This document shows positions 23,380 to 35,624 of a DNA stretch of 64,000 nt, one piece after another. Origin of the DNA: Erythroxylum novogranatense. Lineage: Eukaryota > Streptophyta > Magnoliopsida > Malpighiales > Erythroxylaceae. The position numbers and the translations under genes are program-made. The stretch spans positions 4,464,001-4,528,000 of the forward strand of contig CM057224.1 in the NCBI GenBank assembly GCA_029891385.1, written 5' to 3'. The notes under the pieces are model-generated. The model ran no database searches and was not told the DNA's origin. It saw nothing but the letters and a program-made list of their open reading frames with translations. Each line of letters starts with the position of its first letter. Positions within the stretch are counted from its first letter, which is position 1.

Positions 23380-26300
23380 TCTTCTTTATTTAAATGACGT
23401 CCTTCGCATGGCTGAACATATGCGTCTTTTATGTCTAAATTTCTCAGATAATGCTACTACAGATGGGTGGACAAGCAGTTGAACACGAAGGTTATAAATA
23501 AGAGTCGAAGTCAACATATTATTTATGCTTTCGCATTCTCCGTCTTTTTTTGTTCGTTTGTTTTTCATTCAAATCATATATGTCAAGTCGTTTTTACTTA
23601 ACATGCGATTCAATAGGTTCCGTCTGCATAGATTTTTTCTCTCGCGTAGATTGAGTTTTCAATTAATAGGTACAATCTTCTAGCCGCTATAATAATGTCA
23701 AACACTGCCAATAGCGTGTTGCGGAAGTAAACCAGAACACAGATTCACGTTTCAATTCATACGTGATAAGACTTCTCGACACCGTCATATTGATTTATTT
23801 GTGGCAAGGAAATACACCGTAACCCCCAAAATGTATGAATGACTCTCAGAACTGTTTTTCTTCTATGCAATAATCTTCTAACTGGTATGATAATGTCGAT
23901 TCCTGCCAAATACCAATAACGTATTCCACAAGTATGCAAAATGAGGACTGCAAAGAGAAGAGGACCAGAACACAGATTGACGTTTCAATTCATAGGTGAT
24001 AGATTTCTTACCTGCTACTTCTGACAGGTTTACCTTCTACAATTATTTTATGTTTTTCGCAAGAGGAAGACGACCAGAATAGAGATTGCTTAATTGTTGA
24101 CACAACAGTTTGACATCTGTATTTCTTCTATGCAATAATCTTCTAACTGGTATGATAATGTCAATTCCTGCCAAATACCAATCACGTATTCCAGAAGTAA
24201 GCAAAATCAGGACTGCAAAGAGAAGAGGACCATAACAGAGATTGACGATTCAATTCATAGGTGAAAGATTTCTTACCTGCTACTCCTGACAGGTTGACCT
24301 TCTACAATTATTTTCTGTTTTTCGCAAGAGGAAGACGACCATAACAGAGATTGCTTGATTCTTGACAGAACATGTTATTCAATTGAGTTATGTAACTAAC
24401 TCAAACTGATTCGTAATTCACACGTGCTTTGGTTTCGTCTGTTTTGCATCGTCTGTTTTTACTGTCGTATACTTTTGCACAACTTTTGTCTGCTTTTGCT
24501 TCCATCTGCTTTTGAACTTGTGTTTGCTTTTCAACTTCCGTCTTGTTTTCATCGTCTCCTTTTTCATAATTATTTGTACTTCATCGAAATCATTTATGTT
24601 AAGTCGTTTGACTTAACAATCTCCTCCTTTTAACTGCAGAGATTTCTTCATCGGGTAGATTGACGTTGAATTAATAGGTAATGTCAAACACTTCCAATAG
24701 CGTATTGCGTAAGTAAACACCGGCGTAGATTAAGAAGACACGCTTTTCTTGTATGGAATAATGTTCTAACCGGTATAATAATGTCGATTCTCGCCAAAAA
24801 CGTATTGAAGAAGTAAGCAAACATGAATGTAATTAGAGAAGAAGAGCACCGGAGTAGAGATCGACGTTTCAATTCATAGTGATAAAATTATTATACACGC
24901 CCTACTCGGACAGTTGACCTTCTACAATTATTTTCTTCTTCCAAATTACTATCATTGTTTTCCTTTACTTTTCTTCGTGGCGTTCACCTTCTACGATCAT
25001 TTGCTCTTCTTTCAAGCTCGGCTTTTGCATCCCTTTATCAATCAATCATTCAAGGCCATTTCTTTGGCATCAAAATAACTTAGAACGAAATTTTATCTGT
25101 CATGACGCATTACGGTTACTCCCAAAATGTATGAATCATTTTCACATCTCTTTGTCTTGTATCCAATAATCTTCTAACTTTATGATAATCTCGATTCCAC
25201 CAAATGCCAATAACCTATTCCGAAATAAGCAAAATGAGGACTACAAAGACAAGAAGAGACCATAACAGAGATTGACGTTTCAATTCATAGGTCATAAACT
25301 GATTCGTAATTCACACGTGGTTTGCTTTCGTCTGCTTTTACTCCGGTCTACTTTTGCACAACTTTCGTCTGCTTTTGCTTCCGTCTGGTTTTGCTTCCAT
25401 CTGCTTTTCAACTTGTGTTTGCTTTTGAACTTCCGTCTTGTTTTCATCGTCTCCTTTTTCATCATTATTTGTACTTCATCGAAATCATTGATGTCAAGTT
25501 GTTTTGATTTAACAATCTCTTCCTTTAAACCTGCGAAGTTTCTTGTGTCACCGGATTGACGTTTCAATTAATCGATAATGTCAAACATCGCCAGCAGTAT
25601 TCTGTATAAACGTCGTAATGTAGATTAACGTTTTAATTCATAGGTCGGATCGTCATAATTTTTACTTGTGGCAAGGAAAGACACGGTAACGCCCAAAATG
25701 TTTGAACCAGAAGACGTGCTTTTCTTGTATGGAATAATCTTCTAACTAGTATAATAATGTCGATTCCTGTCAACTTCATGTATTTTTTCAACTTCATGTA
25801 TTTTTCAACTCCCTCTGTTTTTCTCTTGCATCGATAAAATCCAAGCTTCGTCTTCTTTGTGAGTCTCTCAATAATTAGATCTTCCGGATCGAACTCCTAT
25901 ACTTCCAATCTTTTTCAATACACTTTGGTATCCGGAAAATCCTCAACGTCATCTTACTCAGTTCCTGATGATGGAGTTTCTATTATATCATCTAATTTCT
26001 TTGAACAATTTGCCACTCACCATGTCATCTTCCTTATGGGGTTGGCAACTATCATCATGAAGATGAGTGTCCTGCAAACATTCCTGACAGATGATCTACT
26101 GAAAAGTCTTCAACACCTTCGCCAAATAATGACAATCAACCAAGGTGTTGAAGATTTTGCACAAAATTATCTGTCCAGTATAACAGCATTCTTCTTCGTA
26201 ATATGGACTGATGATTCAACGAAATACGCTCTTGCTTTCGTTTTCTTCTCGGTTTCTCTTCGCACAAATTATGTTTGCTTCTTTTAACTTCCTCTTGTTC

Positions 26301-26990
26301 TTCTTTATTTAAAGCGCTTCACTTGATGTCATTTTCAACTCGTTTTAAATTTCAGCCACCGATTCCTTGGAGTATCTGAATTGACTAATCCTTCTTTGAA
26401 ACTATTCTTTACACATGTAAACTATTTTAAACCTATCTCAACGCAAATCCTTCCTGTTTCACTTTATCATCTTGCAGTACTGCCCCACGCCCTCCTGATA
26501 CCTCTATATCTAAACTTTCAAACCTTTCTCCTCTTAACTTCGATCAAACAATTCCTACCCTATTCTTCGGTCTTCTTCTTCTTTAACGTATATACATCAT
26601 ATCCTTCATTGCAAGAACATAACAACAATTAAACTTACGTCATCTATTTCAACCAGCAAAGAACATATAACTTTCTTAAAAAGAATGTTTGGAACAGTTT
26701 TACAGTAAAAATAGCAACAGTTGTCAGCTAATTCGTACAGTCGTCTTTCGGACAAACTTTTTGTTCCTTTAATTGTAATTTAGCTTATTCTGTGTAACTC
26801 ACAAAAAATTAATCTTGATTTCGACTTGTATGTATAACTTTAAATGCAGAATCGCTTATTTATTCTTTCTTCTTGAATCTTGAAAGAAATGTTATTGATT
26901 GACTCTTACCTTGTTCTTGAGAGCTTGAAGATGATGGGCGAATCTTCTAGAAGAAGAAGCTTCAAGATGATCAATAGAAGACATCCGCAT
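23380..26990. repeat. Modular repeat block, left half
   Basis: At least three modules recur. M1 (AATCTTCTAACTGGTATGAT...) is near 23870, 24137 and 25168, with partial copies near 24762 and 25738. M2 (CCTGACAGGTTGACCTTCTA) is near 24285, with variants near 24022 and 24900. M3 (TCGTAATTCACACGTG then GTCTGCTTTT words) is near 24411 and 25308. ORFs here, including 25859-26287 (142 codons), are unrecognised and probably chance. Confidence 0.7.
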
Positions 26991-27103
26991 AAGTCGTACC
27001 CATATATATATATATATATGATAACAAATTAGACAACAAAACAAAACATAGAGAATACAATAACAACTTCTTCTTCTCCCCTATTTGTTATAATAAGAAA
27101 CGA

Positions 27104-27457
27104 TTAACGGTGATGACTCTGCATAAATTCTGTCAGCATCTTCTGCATATCTATCATCCTGGCCTGCATGTCTGTCATCATCTTCTCCATTCGATTCATT
27201 ATTTCCTTATGTTCTTTGACATCTTGACGTAAACTTTGTACTTCATTATGCGCGTCAGAAGGCAAAGAAGCTTGATCATCATCTGCTACGAGTTCTAGAG
27301 GCGTAAGTGTAGTATCATATCGTCGATGATTGGATGTAGTCCTCTGCTTTCCTTTTGACCCACCTTCATTATCTTGAACAAGCCTAACTTCTTCTTGACG
27401 CATAAACTCTTTCAACGAAGGTCCTCCACATGATTTTCTCCTTCCATTGATCCGCAT
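27104..27457 (-). CDS. Transposon-type coiled-coil ORF, probably a relic
   Basis: A 117-residue minus-strand ORF. The first half is basic and polar (KSCGGPSLKEFMRQEEVRLV). The second half is a clear coiled coil, EVQSLRQDVKEHKEIMNRME then KMMTDMQARMIDMQKMLTEF. It is followed on the same strand by ATAACAAATAGGGGAGAAG, a purine-rich tract like those before 3' LTRs. I infer the C-terminal end of a gag-like protein of an LTR-type element, with the ORF at 27835-28245 as its N-terminal part, separated by stops. Function unknown; probably not translated as a whole. Confidence 0.35.
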   Translation of the reverse strand: MRINGRRKSCGGPSLKEFMRQEEVRLVQDNEGGSKGKQRTTSNHRRYDTTLTPLELVADDDQASLPSDAHNEVQSLRQDVKEHKEIMNRMEKMMTDMQARMIDMQKMLTEFMQSHHR

Positions 27458-27834
27458 GTGAGCTCACTTGAGATCTGCAACTTGTTGCAGGAGACTTCTT
27501 CTGTAACTCCTCCCCGTCATTCCTAACTTTGTTCTCGAAATCTTCATTTCTCTTGTTGAGAATCTTCAAGTCAATTACATTTATAGTACTAAATTGATAG
27601 TGCTTTTACAGGCACTCGAGGTTTTTCCCACTTCCAAGACAATTCCGATTCTCTTAAAATTCTTGTCAATAGCATGCCGTTTGATAAATAGTTGTATGTT
27701 TCATTTGTTTCACCATATAATGAAATATCGAAATGGTAAATTTAATGGTGTGTGGTTCAAGAGATAGAATAAGCCTTTGCTTCATCGAAGGTAGTTACCA
27801 AGTGTCTTGAACTCGTTCTTGATACGATGCAAAG

Positions 27835-28245
27835 TCAATGTAATCGCATGAAGAACCCTAGCTTTCGCACCAGACTTGATGTCTTCCTTTCCGATGGGTC
27901 ATTCACTCCATAAAGTCGCTTACTAACATCTGCTTCCTTTAAACCGCCCATTGTTATCCATTTTGGATTGGTAGAAAGCTTTTCTCCAACGGCTGAACAT
28001 CCAGTCAGCTTCTCAATTAAGTCCATTGTAACAATAATGGTAACTCCGTCTACCGTTGACACAATAGTCTTTTCCACCATCTGTGCATACTTCCAAAAAT
28101 CAAATACCTGATTTGGATACACATCCTCTCGGACTGCGAAGAAATTTCTCCAACCGGCTCCAATAATCTCTGGTTCGATATCCATTGTATCTCTTCGTAG
28201 AGATTCGAAGTCCACATGCCTTCCATACATCATAGCTCCTTCCAT
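27835..28245 (-). CDS. Putative plant transposon protein domain (PF20167-like)
   Basis: A 136-residue minus-strand ORF starting MEGAMMYGRHVDFESLRRDT. The layout is a short lead, then GAGWRNFFAVREDVYPNQVF, FDFWKYAQMVEKTIVSTVDG, then VTIIVTMDLIEKLTGC. This resembles the plant family named 'putative plant transposon protein', where a W..FF.(I/V)RE..YP core is followed by a beta-rich V.G..I..T...I..L.G segment. The match is from memory and weak at the ends. It lies in the middle of the modular repeat block, suggesting that the block derives from such elements. The downstream coiled-coil ORF is probably the other half of the same broken gene. Confidence 0.4.
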   Translation of the reverse strand: MEGAMMYGRHVDFESLRRDTMDIEPEIIGAGWRNFFAVREDVYPNQVFDFWKYAQMVEKTIVSTVDGVTIIVTMDLIEKLTGCSAVGEKLSTNPKWITMGGLKEADVSKRLYGVNDPSERKTSSLVRKLGFFMRLH

Positions 28246-28499
28246 TGCTTCTGATTTGAAAATGATTCAGATACTCGTTCTTGATGGTTATCTCGTTCGA
28301 TAGGATTTTGAGAGAGAGAGATCAAACGCCTCAAGGCTAATGGTACTCGAACCGTTTCGATTTGAGGTTATATAAAGGTCTTGTCGGGCATGCTCTGACT
28401 CGTTGGGATTACGAACACTTAAATTTTCCTTCGAACTTTCCTTGTTCCACAAGTTACCAGGTGTAACTTACTGTTCTGAACGCCGTTACTCTGGACGCT

Positions 28500-29560
28500 C
28501 TTTTAACCTGATTCTGGCTTCGCTAAACCATTCAGTGAAGAACGGTTGAGCGAAATCAGACGAAATCTCAACATAGTTAAATATATTATAAAATCAAAAC
28601 CAAAGGGCAATATTTCTAGGCCAATAAATTCATATTTACGTAAACTTGAAATGCAGACGAAAAGTGACAAGTGGACCAGAGAAGGAAAACAGACGGAAGT
28701 TGAAAAGCAGACGAAAGCAAAAGTAGACGGAAGCAAAAGCAAAAACCACAACTTGATCACTTTCACATCTGTTTTTTCTGTATCCAATAATCTTCTAACT
28801 ATTATGATAATGGCAATTCCTGCCAAATGCCAGTGACGTTTCAATTCATAGCTAATAGGTTTCTCACGTACTACTCCTGACAGATTGACCTTCTACAATT
28901 ATTTTCTGTTTTCCGCAAGATGAAGACGACGAGAACAGAGATTGCTTGAATCTTGAAAGAACCGGTTATTCAATTGACTTTTGTAACTAACTCAAACTGA
29001 TTCTTAATTCACACGTGCTTTGCTTTCCTCTGCTTTCCATCGTCTGCTTTTACTCCCGTCTACTTTTGCACAACTTTCGTCTGCTTTCGCTTCCGTCTGG
29101 TTTTGCTTCCATCTGCTTTTCAACTTGAGTTTGCTTTTAAAATTCCGTCTTGTTTTCATCATTATTTGTACTTTATCAACATCATTTATGTCAAGTCGTT
29201 TAGACTTAAAATCTCTTCTTTTTAATCGCATGATTTCTTACATCGGGTAGATTGACGTTCAATTAATAGGCATAATGTCAAACACCACAATACTGGTATT
29301 ACATGTAAATAAACACGAGAAAAGAGATTAACGCTTTAATTCATAGGTGAGACCGTCATAATTTTTAATTGTGGCAAGGAAAGACATGCTAACCCCAAAA
29401 TGTATGAACCGAAGACTGTTTTTCTTGTATCGAATAATGTTCTAACTGGTATAATAATGTCGATTCTTGCCAAAACGTATTCAAGAAGTAAGCAAACATG
29501 AACAGAATTAGAGAAGAAGAGCACCACAGTAGACACCGACATTTCAGTAAAATTTGGTAA
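28500..29560. repeat. Modular repeat block, right half
   Basis: Modules M1 (about 28784), M2 (about 28870) and M3 (about 28945-29150) recur here. An inverted copy of the GTCTGCTTTT array is at about 28650-28745 (AAAAGCAGACGAAAGC words). No gene supported. Confidence 0.65.
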
Positions 29561-30570
29561 CCACAGGAAAGGAGAAATACAGATCGAAATGCACCCAAAC
29601 CTTTGTCATTAGTAAGACTTACAATGGATAGAACTTTAGCTTTCGATCTAGATAATGCAAGACTACTAGTAGAAGATTCTAAAATGGCCCATCCTAGAAC
29701 TTGGAAACACAAACCGACTCGCTTTTATTTTTGTTTACACAAAACATCAACATCACTTAATTCAATAAATACACGATTACAGATTCTACATCAACAATAT
29801 TATTACAACTTAACATAGTTGGAAACCTGCAGCTGAACCCTTCATGTCTCCAAAGGTCTTTGTCTTTAATGCTTCCACCGCAGCTTCATACTTCGCTATT
29901 CCCATCCATGGCTTTTACCATTTCGTTATAAGCGGCATCCATGCTTCTCTCGACTCCAATGCATCTTCACCAAACTCTTCCGCACAAGCCCGCATAGGAG
30001 GCACTATCGAGAAAGGTCAATATTGCTCACCGATTGGCAACTCGAATGTTGTTATACTATTTTACGTAACATTCTGCGAAATCGACCTCATGTGGAGATC
30101 AACTCAATTCGCGCTATGCCATGGTTTGGAAGCACCGTTTCTACGATATCGTGATCCCTTTGATCTTGATATTCTGAACAAGTCAGATATGTTCCTCCAC
30201 CTCTCCTACAAATCATTGAATCAAATGTCTCAAAGAGGAAGCTTATACAACAACAGTTGCTATTGTTGAAAAGCAAGTTGTTGAGACAGAATCCTCGATC
30301 GCAATGAATCATCAACTTTAAAGAAGCAAGTTCGAAACTTGATAAGGATATGAAGAAAATTAAGAAGATGCTGAAAAGTTGATGAAGCAGATTGGGAAAT
30401 AGATTTTTGATTAATAACAAATAGGGAGAAGGAAGAATCGAAAGAAGAATCAATTTGAAAGGAAAAGCGAAGCGAATATTTTGTAAAAGCGAAGTTATTT
30501 CGATCTCTTATACGTCAGTATATTTTGATACTTTTCATATTTCTCTAATTCACAAGGATTTGTTATCATC

Positions 30571-30581
30571 AAAGGGGAGAA
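30571..30581 (+). other. Polypurine tract and LTR-like start
   Basis: AAAGGGGAGAA is followed at 30582 by TGTTCACC, the arrangement of a polypurine tract and 3' LTR start on +. Upstream, a + frame encodes a short coiled coil (KLDKDMKKIKKMLKS) and ATTAATAACAAATAGGGAGA, matching the end of the minus-strand element at about 27050-27104. Thus two related elements may lie in opposite orientations. The matching 5' LTR was not found. Confidence 0.35.
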
Positions 30582-30659
30582 TGTTCACCAAACCGGACTT
30601 CACGTATTAAATAATTTTGATGACAAACAAAGAGAACTATACAACAAAGAGAAATATAC

Positions 30660-31030
30660 AAATGAAAAGTAATCTGCGATGAGAAAAATCAATGAAAGGA
30701 AGAAAAGCGAGCGGAAGCATTTTACTAAAAATGCATTTAAAGCTAAAAGAAAAGGCGGAAGCACTTTACGAAAGATGATTGAAGCTAAAAGAAAAGCGAG
30801 CGGAAGCACTTTACGAAAGAGAGGAAGCTAAAAGAAAAGCGACGGAACCATTTTACGAAAGGATGATTTAAAGCTAAAAGAAAACCGACGGAAGCTAAGC
30901 AAAAAGCAGACGGAAGCTTTTACGAAAAGCGAAGCTAAGCAAAAAGCACGGAAGCTTTTTTCAAAAGCGGATTTAAGCATTTTACAAAAGCGATTAAGCC
31001 TTAGGAGCGTAAAAGCGGCCGATACAAAAA
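30660..31030. repeat. Purine-rich tandem repeat (AAGCGACGGAAGC-type)
   Basis: Units such as AAAAGCGAGCGGAAGCA and TTTTACGAAAG recur about ten times with variation. No gene. Confidence 0.8.
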
Positions 31031-31769
31031 TCGACGGAATCAATTCTTTGTTTTCTCTCTAACCCTTACTTTATCTAAATCGTACTTTTCATATTAACAA
31101 GTTTTAAACTAGTTACATTGACTTCGATAAGTGTTTGAGAGAACAAGTCATATCTCTAAAGGGTTAACGATAAGTTTATCACAATTCAACCCGCCTTCTT
31201 GTGCATCTTGATCATATTATTGCTCAATATATTAACGTGTAATTTACTTTGAAGAATTGTAATAATAGATAGCATAATATCGAATCGCTTCGTCTCGTTT
31301 CCAGCCTCCTCGACATCATGTTCAAGTTCAATTTACATTAACATCCAAGTACAGAAATCCTGAAGTGCGCCGTCCCTCCATTGTTTTCCTAATATCAGGG
31401 TCAATTCTATTACGAATTCGAGTTTCCTACTCTAGTGCCCATAATGTTTTATAGCAAATCTGATGTAGTTCGTCAAAGCTCGTTACTTCTCTGACAAGAA
31501 AATTGAGCTTCCGTCTGCTTTTCTCATTAAATGCCTTTTGTGCTTCGCTCATTTGTGTTCGTATTGTCCGCTTCTCGCCTGCATCTTTATGTCTTCGTCT
31601 CGACGCTTGTATTCTCCATGCTAATTAATTCGGGATGTTGCCTTGTTCAAGTTCAATTTAGATGAATGCTTCCTACTCCAAAGATCCATTATGTTTTATA
31701 GCAAATTTGATGTATTTCACAAAGCTCATTACTTCTCTCGGAAGAAAATTGAACTTCCGCTCCTTTTAC

Positions 31770-32325
31770 GATTCCTACGCCAGGCTTAAATGCGCTTTTA
31801 AATGCATCTTTATATCTTCGCCTAATTTTCTTATTGTCCGTCTGTATTGTTAACTTCGTCTACTTTTCAACTCCGTGTATATTTTTAACTTCGTCTACTT
31901 TTTCATCTCCGCTTATATTTATAACTTCGTCTACTTTTTCAATTCCATCTATTTTAAGTTCGCTCTACTTTCTCAACTCCATCTGCATTTTCTCTGCTTC
32001 CTCTGTCTTGTCAAGTTCGTGTGTTAGAGCCGAGGAAAAGCGACGATGGAAAACCAACCAGAGCAAATCACGTCCAATTAACAAGCGACGATAGAATAAG
32101 CAAATCACCTCCCATTAAGAAGCGAGGCGATAGAAGTGAAACGACCAAATTCAGATATTGAAAATTAAAATGCAGACTCAAGTAAGACATAAAGCACAAA
32201 AGTTAGAGCATAAAACTTTACAAAGCGATATGTCTTAAACTAGATGATTCCTCCCGATAATCCTCAAACCTCTGCTTTGACAGAGGAGTTCCTTCGACAT
32301 GAAAAAATATATGTACAAGGAAAGA
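31770..32325 (-). repeat. Right arm of the large inverted repeat
   Basis: The reverse complement reproduces the left arm (21201-21830). The outer edge GTACAAGGAAAGAG matches CTCTTTCCTTGTAC over about 42 bp with few mismatches. GACATAAAG, CACCTCCCATTAAG and AACTTCGTCTACTTTT-type words follow in mirrored order. The arms are about 10 kb apart. No target duplication was found next to either arm. Confidence 0.75.
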
Positions 32326-32899
32326 GAATGCCAACTCCTCTCCTGCTCAACTCCGCCTTCATTGAAGTTCCTCTCGCTTTTCAATAGCTCTTACCCAAAA
32401 TTGATTCACACATTATGAATGACTACAAGAAAGATCAACATTGTTACAATCTTTCCATTAGATTATCTGTCGAAGATAACAACATTCTTCATTCGAGGTT
32501 TGCTATTTTCTTAGAATCGCTTCTTTTTGTACACAATCTTCATACTCAAACAGCTTTGAATCTTATTTTGCGTCTCTCGCTTCGTTCGATTCTTTCCACC
32601 ATTTTTCCACACTCAATGCTTTCAACTGCTTCTTGATTCTTCTTTCTTGAATCTTTACAGAAACGGTTAATCAGTTGACTTCCCTAACTAACTCGAACTG
32701 ACTCTTGCATCATGCTTGATTCTTCTCCTGCGTCAGTTATTCACGTCTTCGTCTGTTTTACTATTTGCATCTGCGTCTGCTTTAGTATTCGCGTCTGCGT
32801 CAGTTTTATACCTGCGTCTGCTTTGTTGAAGATTTTCCACTAGATTATCTATCCAGTATAACAACTGCTTTTGCTTTCATCTACTTTTGAACTTTCGTC

Positions 32900-33110
32900 T
32901 GTTCTTCTTCTTTAAATGCGCTTTTCAACGTCTTACTACTTGAACGTATTTTTGCTTCTTTGAGCATGTTCTTGTTCTTCTTTATTTAAAGCAGTTCGGT
33001 TGATGTCATTTCCAACTCCGATTAAATTTCACTTACCAATTCCATAATTCTTCTTGGAGTATACGAATTGACTAATCCTTCTTGAAAACATTGTAAATTA
33101 TTTTATCTTA
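32900..33110 (+). repeat. Direct repeat of 26290-26400
   Basis: TTGTTCTTCTTTATTTAAAG, GATGTCATTT and GAATTGACTAATCCTTCTT occur in the same order at 26290-26400, extending the modular block to about 33.1 kb. Confidence 0.75.
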
Positions 33111-33500
33111 TCTGAAAGAAAGTTATTTCATCTTAGCTCTTCTCCCAACCGATGATTATCGATTACATTTTCAAATTATTTTTATTTAATCATCATCTTA
33201 AATTTTGCCTGCAGTATAAATTCATCAGCACTTTCATCAAGCATTTGCGCAGTGTTAACCTGCTAGTCTATCTATTATGCAGAGTGTGATTACTGCCTCC
33301 GTTAGTGGAAACAAATAACAAAATATAAAAATTTTGTGTCTTGCAGTATTTAGTTGCTGACCCAACTTATTTTTATTCTGACTCCAAGTCACAGAAACAT
33401 AATTTGTTTTATTTCTAAAATCGTGGAATAAGATTTCTTATCCCAGTAATAGAAACAAAACACATAAGCAATTTTCAAAAATACCTCTCCTCTCACATAA

Positions 33501-33501
<1 letters not shown>

Positions 33502-33597
<96 letters not shown>
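33502..33597. repeat. (TTA)32 microsatellite
   Basis: An uninterrupted run of 32 TTA triplets; further ATT-rich runs continue to about 33860. ORFs coding poly-Asn here are artefacts. Confidence 0.97.
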
Positions 33598-33598
<1 letters not shown>

Positions 33599-33859
33599 AT
33601 ATTGTTATAATTTTTCTATTTATTATTAAATTTATCAATTTTTATTCTTAATTATATTGTTAAACTCATTATTATTATTATTATTATTATTTAATTATTA
33701 TTATTATTAGTATTATTAATTAATTATTGTTATTATTATTAATTATTGCTATAAATTTTCTATTTATTATTATTATTATTATTATTAATTTTATTATACT
33801 GAAATTAATTATCTTATTATTATTACTATTACTATTATTATTATTATTATTATTATTTG

Positions 33860-34760
33860 TTAACTTTTTACTAATATAAATCATTTGTTTTAAAATAATC
33901 AATGAATTGTATATTTCCAATCATATTATACTACATGGGTACTTTAATCTTTGACATTGTTTTTTATATTTTGTCAACTGCAACCAAACATATTTCTATC
34001 TTCAAAATGAACATAATTTTATTTGTTTTGTCCATCACAACCAAACATTTCACTTTCTCCAATTTTTGTTCTGTTTTGTCTCCAAATTTTTGTTTCGTTC
34101 TGTCTCAACATATGGATTACAGTAACTATATGCAGTGTTATGGTTGAGAGGGGACACAATAAAATGAGAACAGCGGGTCTAAAACCCATAATCTATAACT
34201 TCTGTAATTGGCTATTTGAAACATATTACACATAACATATCTATGAATTACATTAGCAAATTGTGATGAATCACAATTTTTCTTTCACCCCTCTAATCCT
34301 TCTTGTTTGGACATTCTCTTAGCGATAATAATGGGCTGGTCATGATGAGCCCATGATATCTCGGGCTGAGGTTGGAGTTGATCGGCCTATTTTGATATAT
34401 TATTTAAAAAAAAAATAAAAAAAGCACAATATCTAGAGCTCGGCTTGGTCTAAGATTGGACCAAGCCTAGAGTTGATCGGTCCTAACTCGAGCTGAGCCG
34501 TAGGAGAACAGAGCTGGCCCAGGTTGATATATTATTTTTAAAAAACTTTGACAAAAGGATAACGTTTCACTCTCTGTCAGGCCTAGAAATTCTGGTTGAG
34601 ACCGAAGTCCATGCCTATTATCATGTCTAGTTTGCTCGCAATTGTAGCACCAGACTATCCCTAAACCGAATCCATCCTCTCATGGGTGAGTAATATTTAC
34701 TCTACTTCTTCTTTCGATGTTGAATTTTCTCATATATGGCTATTTAACTTGAGAGTTTTA
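33860..34760. other. Spacer with transposon-like words, no gene
   Basis: At 33980-34110 the reverse complement contains ATGTTTGGTTGTGATGGACA-type words like those inside the insertion at 4721-7935 (ATGTTTGGTTGCGATGGACA), again next to an ATT microsatellite, so the two may be related elements. 34330-34560 is rich in GGGCTGG/GAGCTCGG repeats. Confidence 0.4.
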
Positions 34761-34769
34761 AGTGGAATT

Positions 34770-35057
34770 GAGACCCTGTTTGGCAATCAGTTAATTGCAT
34801 TAGTTGTTAGTTGATTATATCAACTGATTTGATCAGCAGATTACATTAGTAGTTTGTTAAAAATGTTTGATAAAATTAACTGTTTAGTATTAGTTGTTTA
34901 TGTGTAAAATGACTTATGAGGACATGAATTTTAAAAAATTATAAGGATATGAATATTATATATCTTAGTATTTCGTTGAATATTCTTATAGAAATTTAGA
35001 TTTTAGATATTTAATTATACATAAATTAAATTTATAACTCTAATAAAAATATAGAAC

Positions 35058-35111
<54 letters not shown>

Positions 35112-35500
35112 TAACAATAACAACAACAACAATAAGAAATAATAATAATAATCATGATGATGATGATGATGATGATGTATTCAAATATAAAATATAATTA
35201 TAATTAGGTATAAATTGACTTACAAAAATTAATTAATGTATAACTTTGTTTATTTAGGAGGTATAATTAATTTTTCCTTCAACATATTCATTTAAAGATG
35301 AAAGAGCTACTCAAAACGTCAAAACGTTGTTATTGTGCAACTTTTCTAAATTCAACATTTTGATATAAATCGATTAACTATTTATGTTTTTATTAAGTAA
35401 AACTTTCAACTATTTGAAATAGTCAATCGGTTGAAAGATATGAATAAGCTAATTTTAAGCGACTCGATGTTAATCAAACACGACTGAGTCTGCGCTTTAG
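34770..35500. mobile_element. Possible hAT-like MITE with AAT microsatellite
   Basis: Begins GAGACCCTGTTTGGCAATCA. The reverse complement of about 35470-35495 reads CTCAG..GTGTTTGATTAA-like, an imperfect terminal inverted repeat. (AAT)n lies at 35061-35108. The right part is duplicated at 49710-50115. No target duplication confirmed. Confidence 0.35.
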
Positions 35501-35624
35501 TTGCGAACCAATAATGTAGGTAGATGTTCATACTAGGGACGAAAAACAAAGCTTAATCATTATTTGATCCTCATCCGCAATAGTAACATCGAGCCTCAAC
35601 AAATCAATGACTTTTTTGTTGAAT
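35104..35624 (+). repeat. Host-segment direct repeat, left copy (about 521 bp)
   Basis: Matches 49710-50246 closely from the AAC/AAT microsatellite through GATGATGATGATG to CAATGACTTTTTTGTTGAAT, where similarity ends abruptly. The two copies flank the Tat fragment and its nested chromovirus. Confidence 0.9.

Noticed and set aside
25859..26287. 142-codon plus-strand ORF
   Set aside because: No domain recognised; it lies in the repeat block and has no supporting start or splice context.
29844..30453. Overlapping ORFs of 141 and 121 codons on opposite strands
   Set aside because: Neither resembles a known protein; they probably belong to decayed repeat sequence.
33438..33920. Poly-Asn ORFs
   Set aside because: Translations of the TTA/ATT microsatellite.
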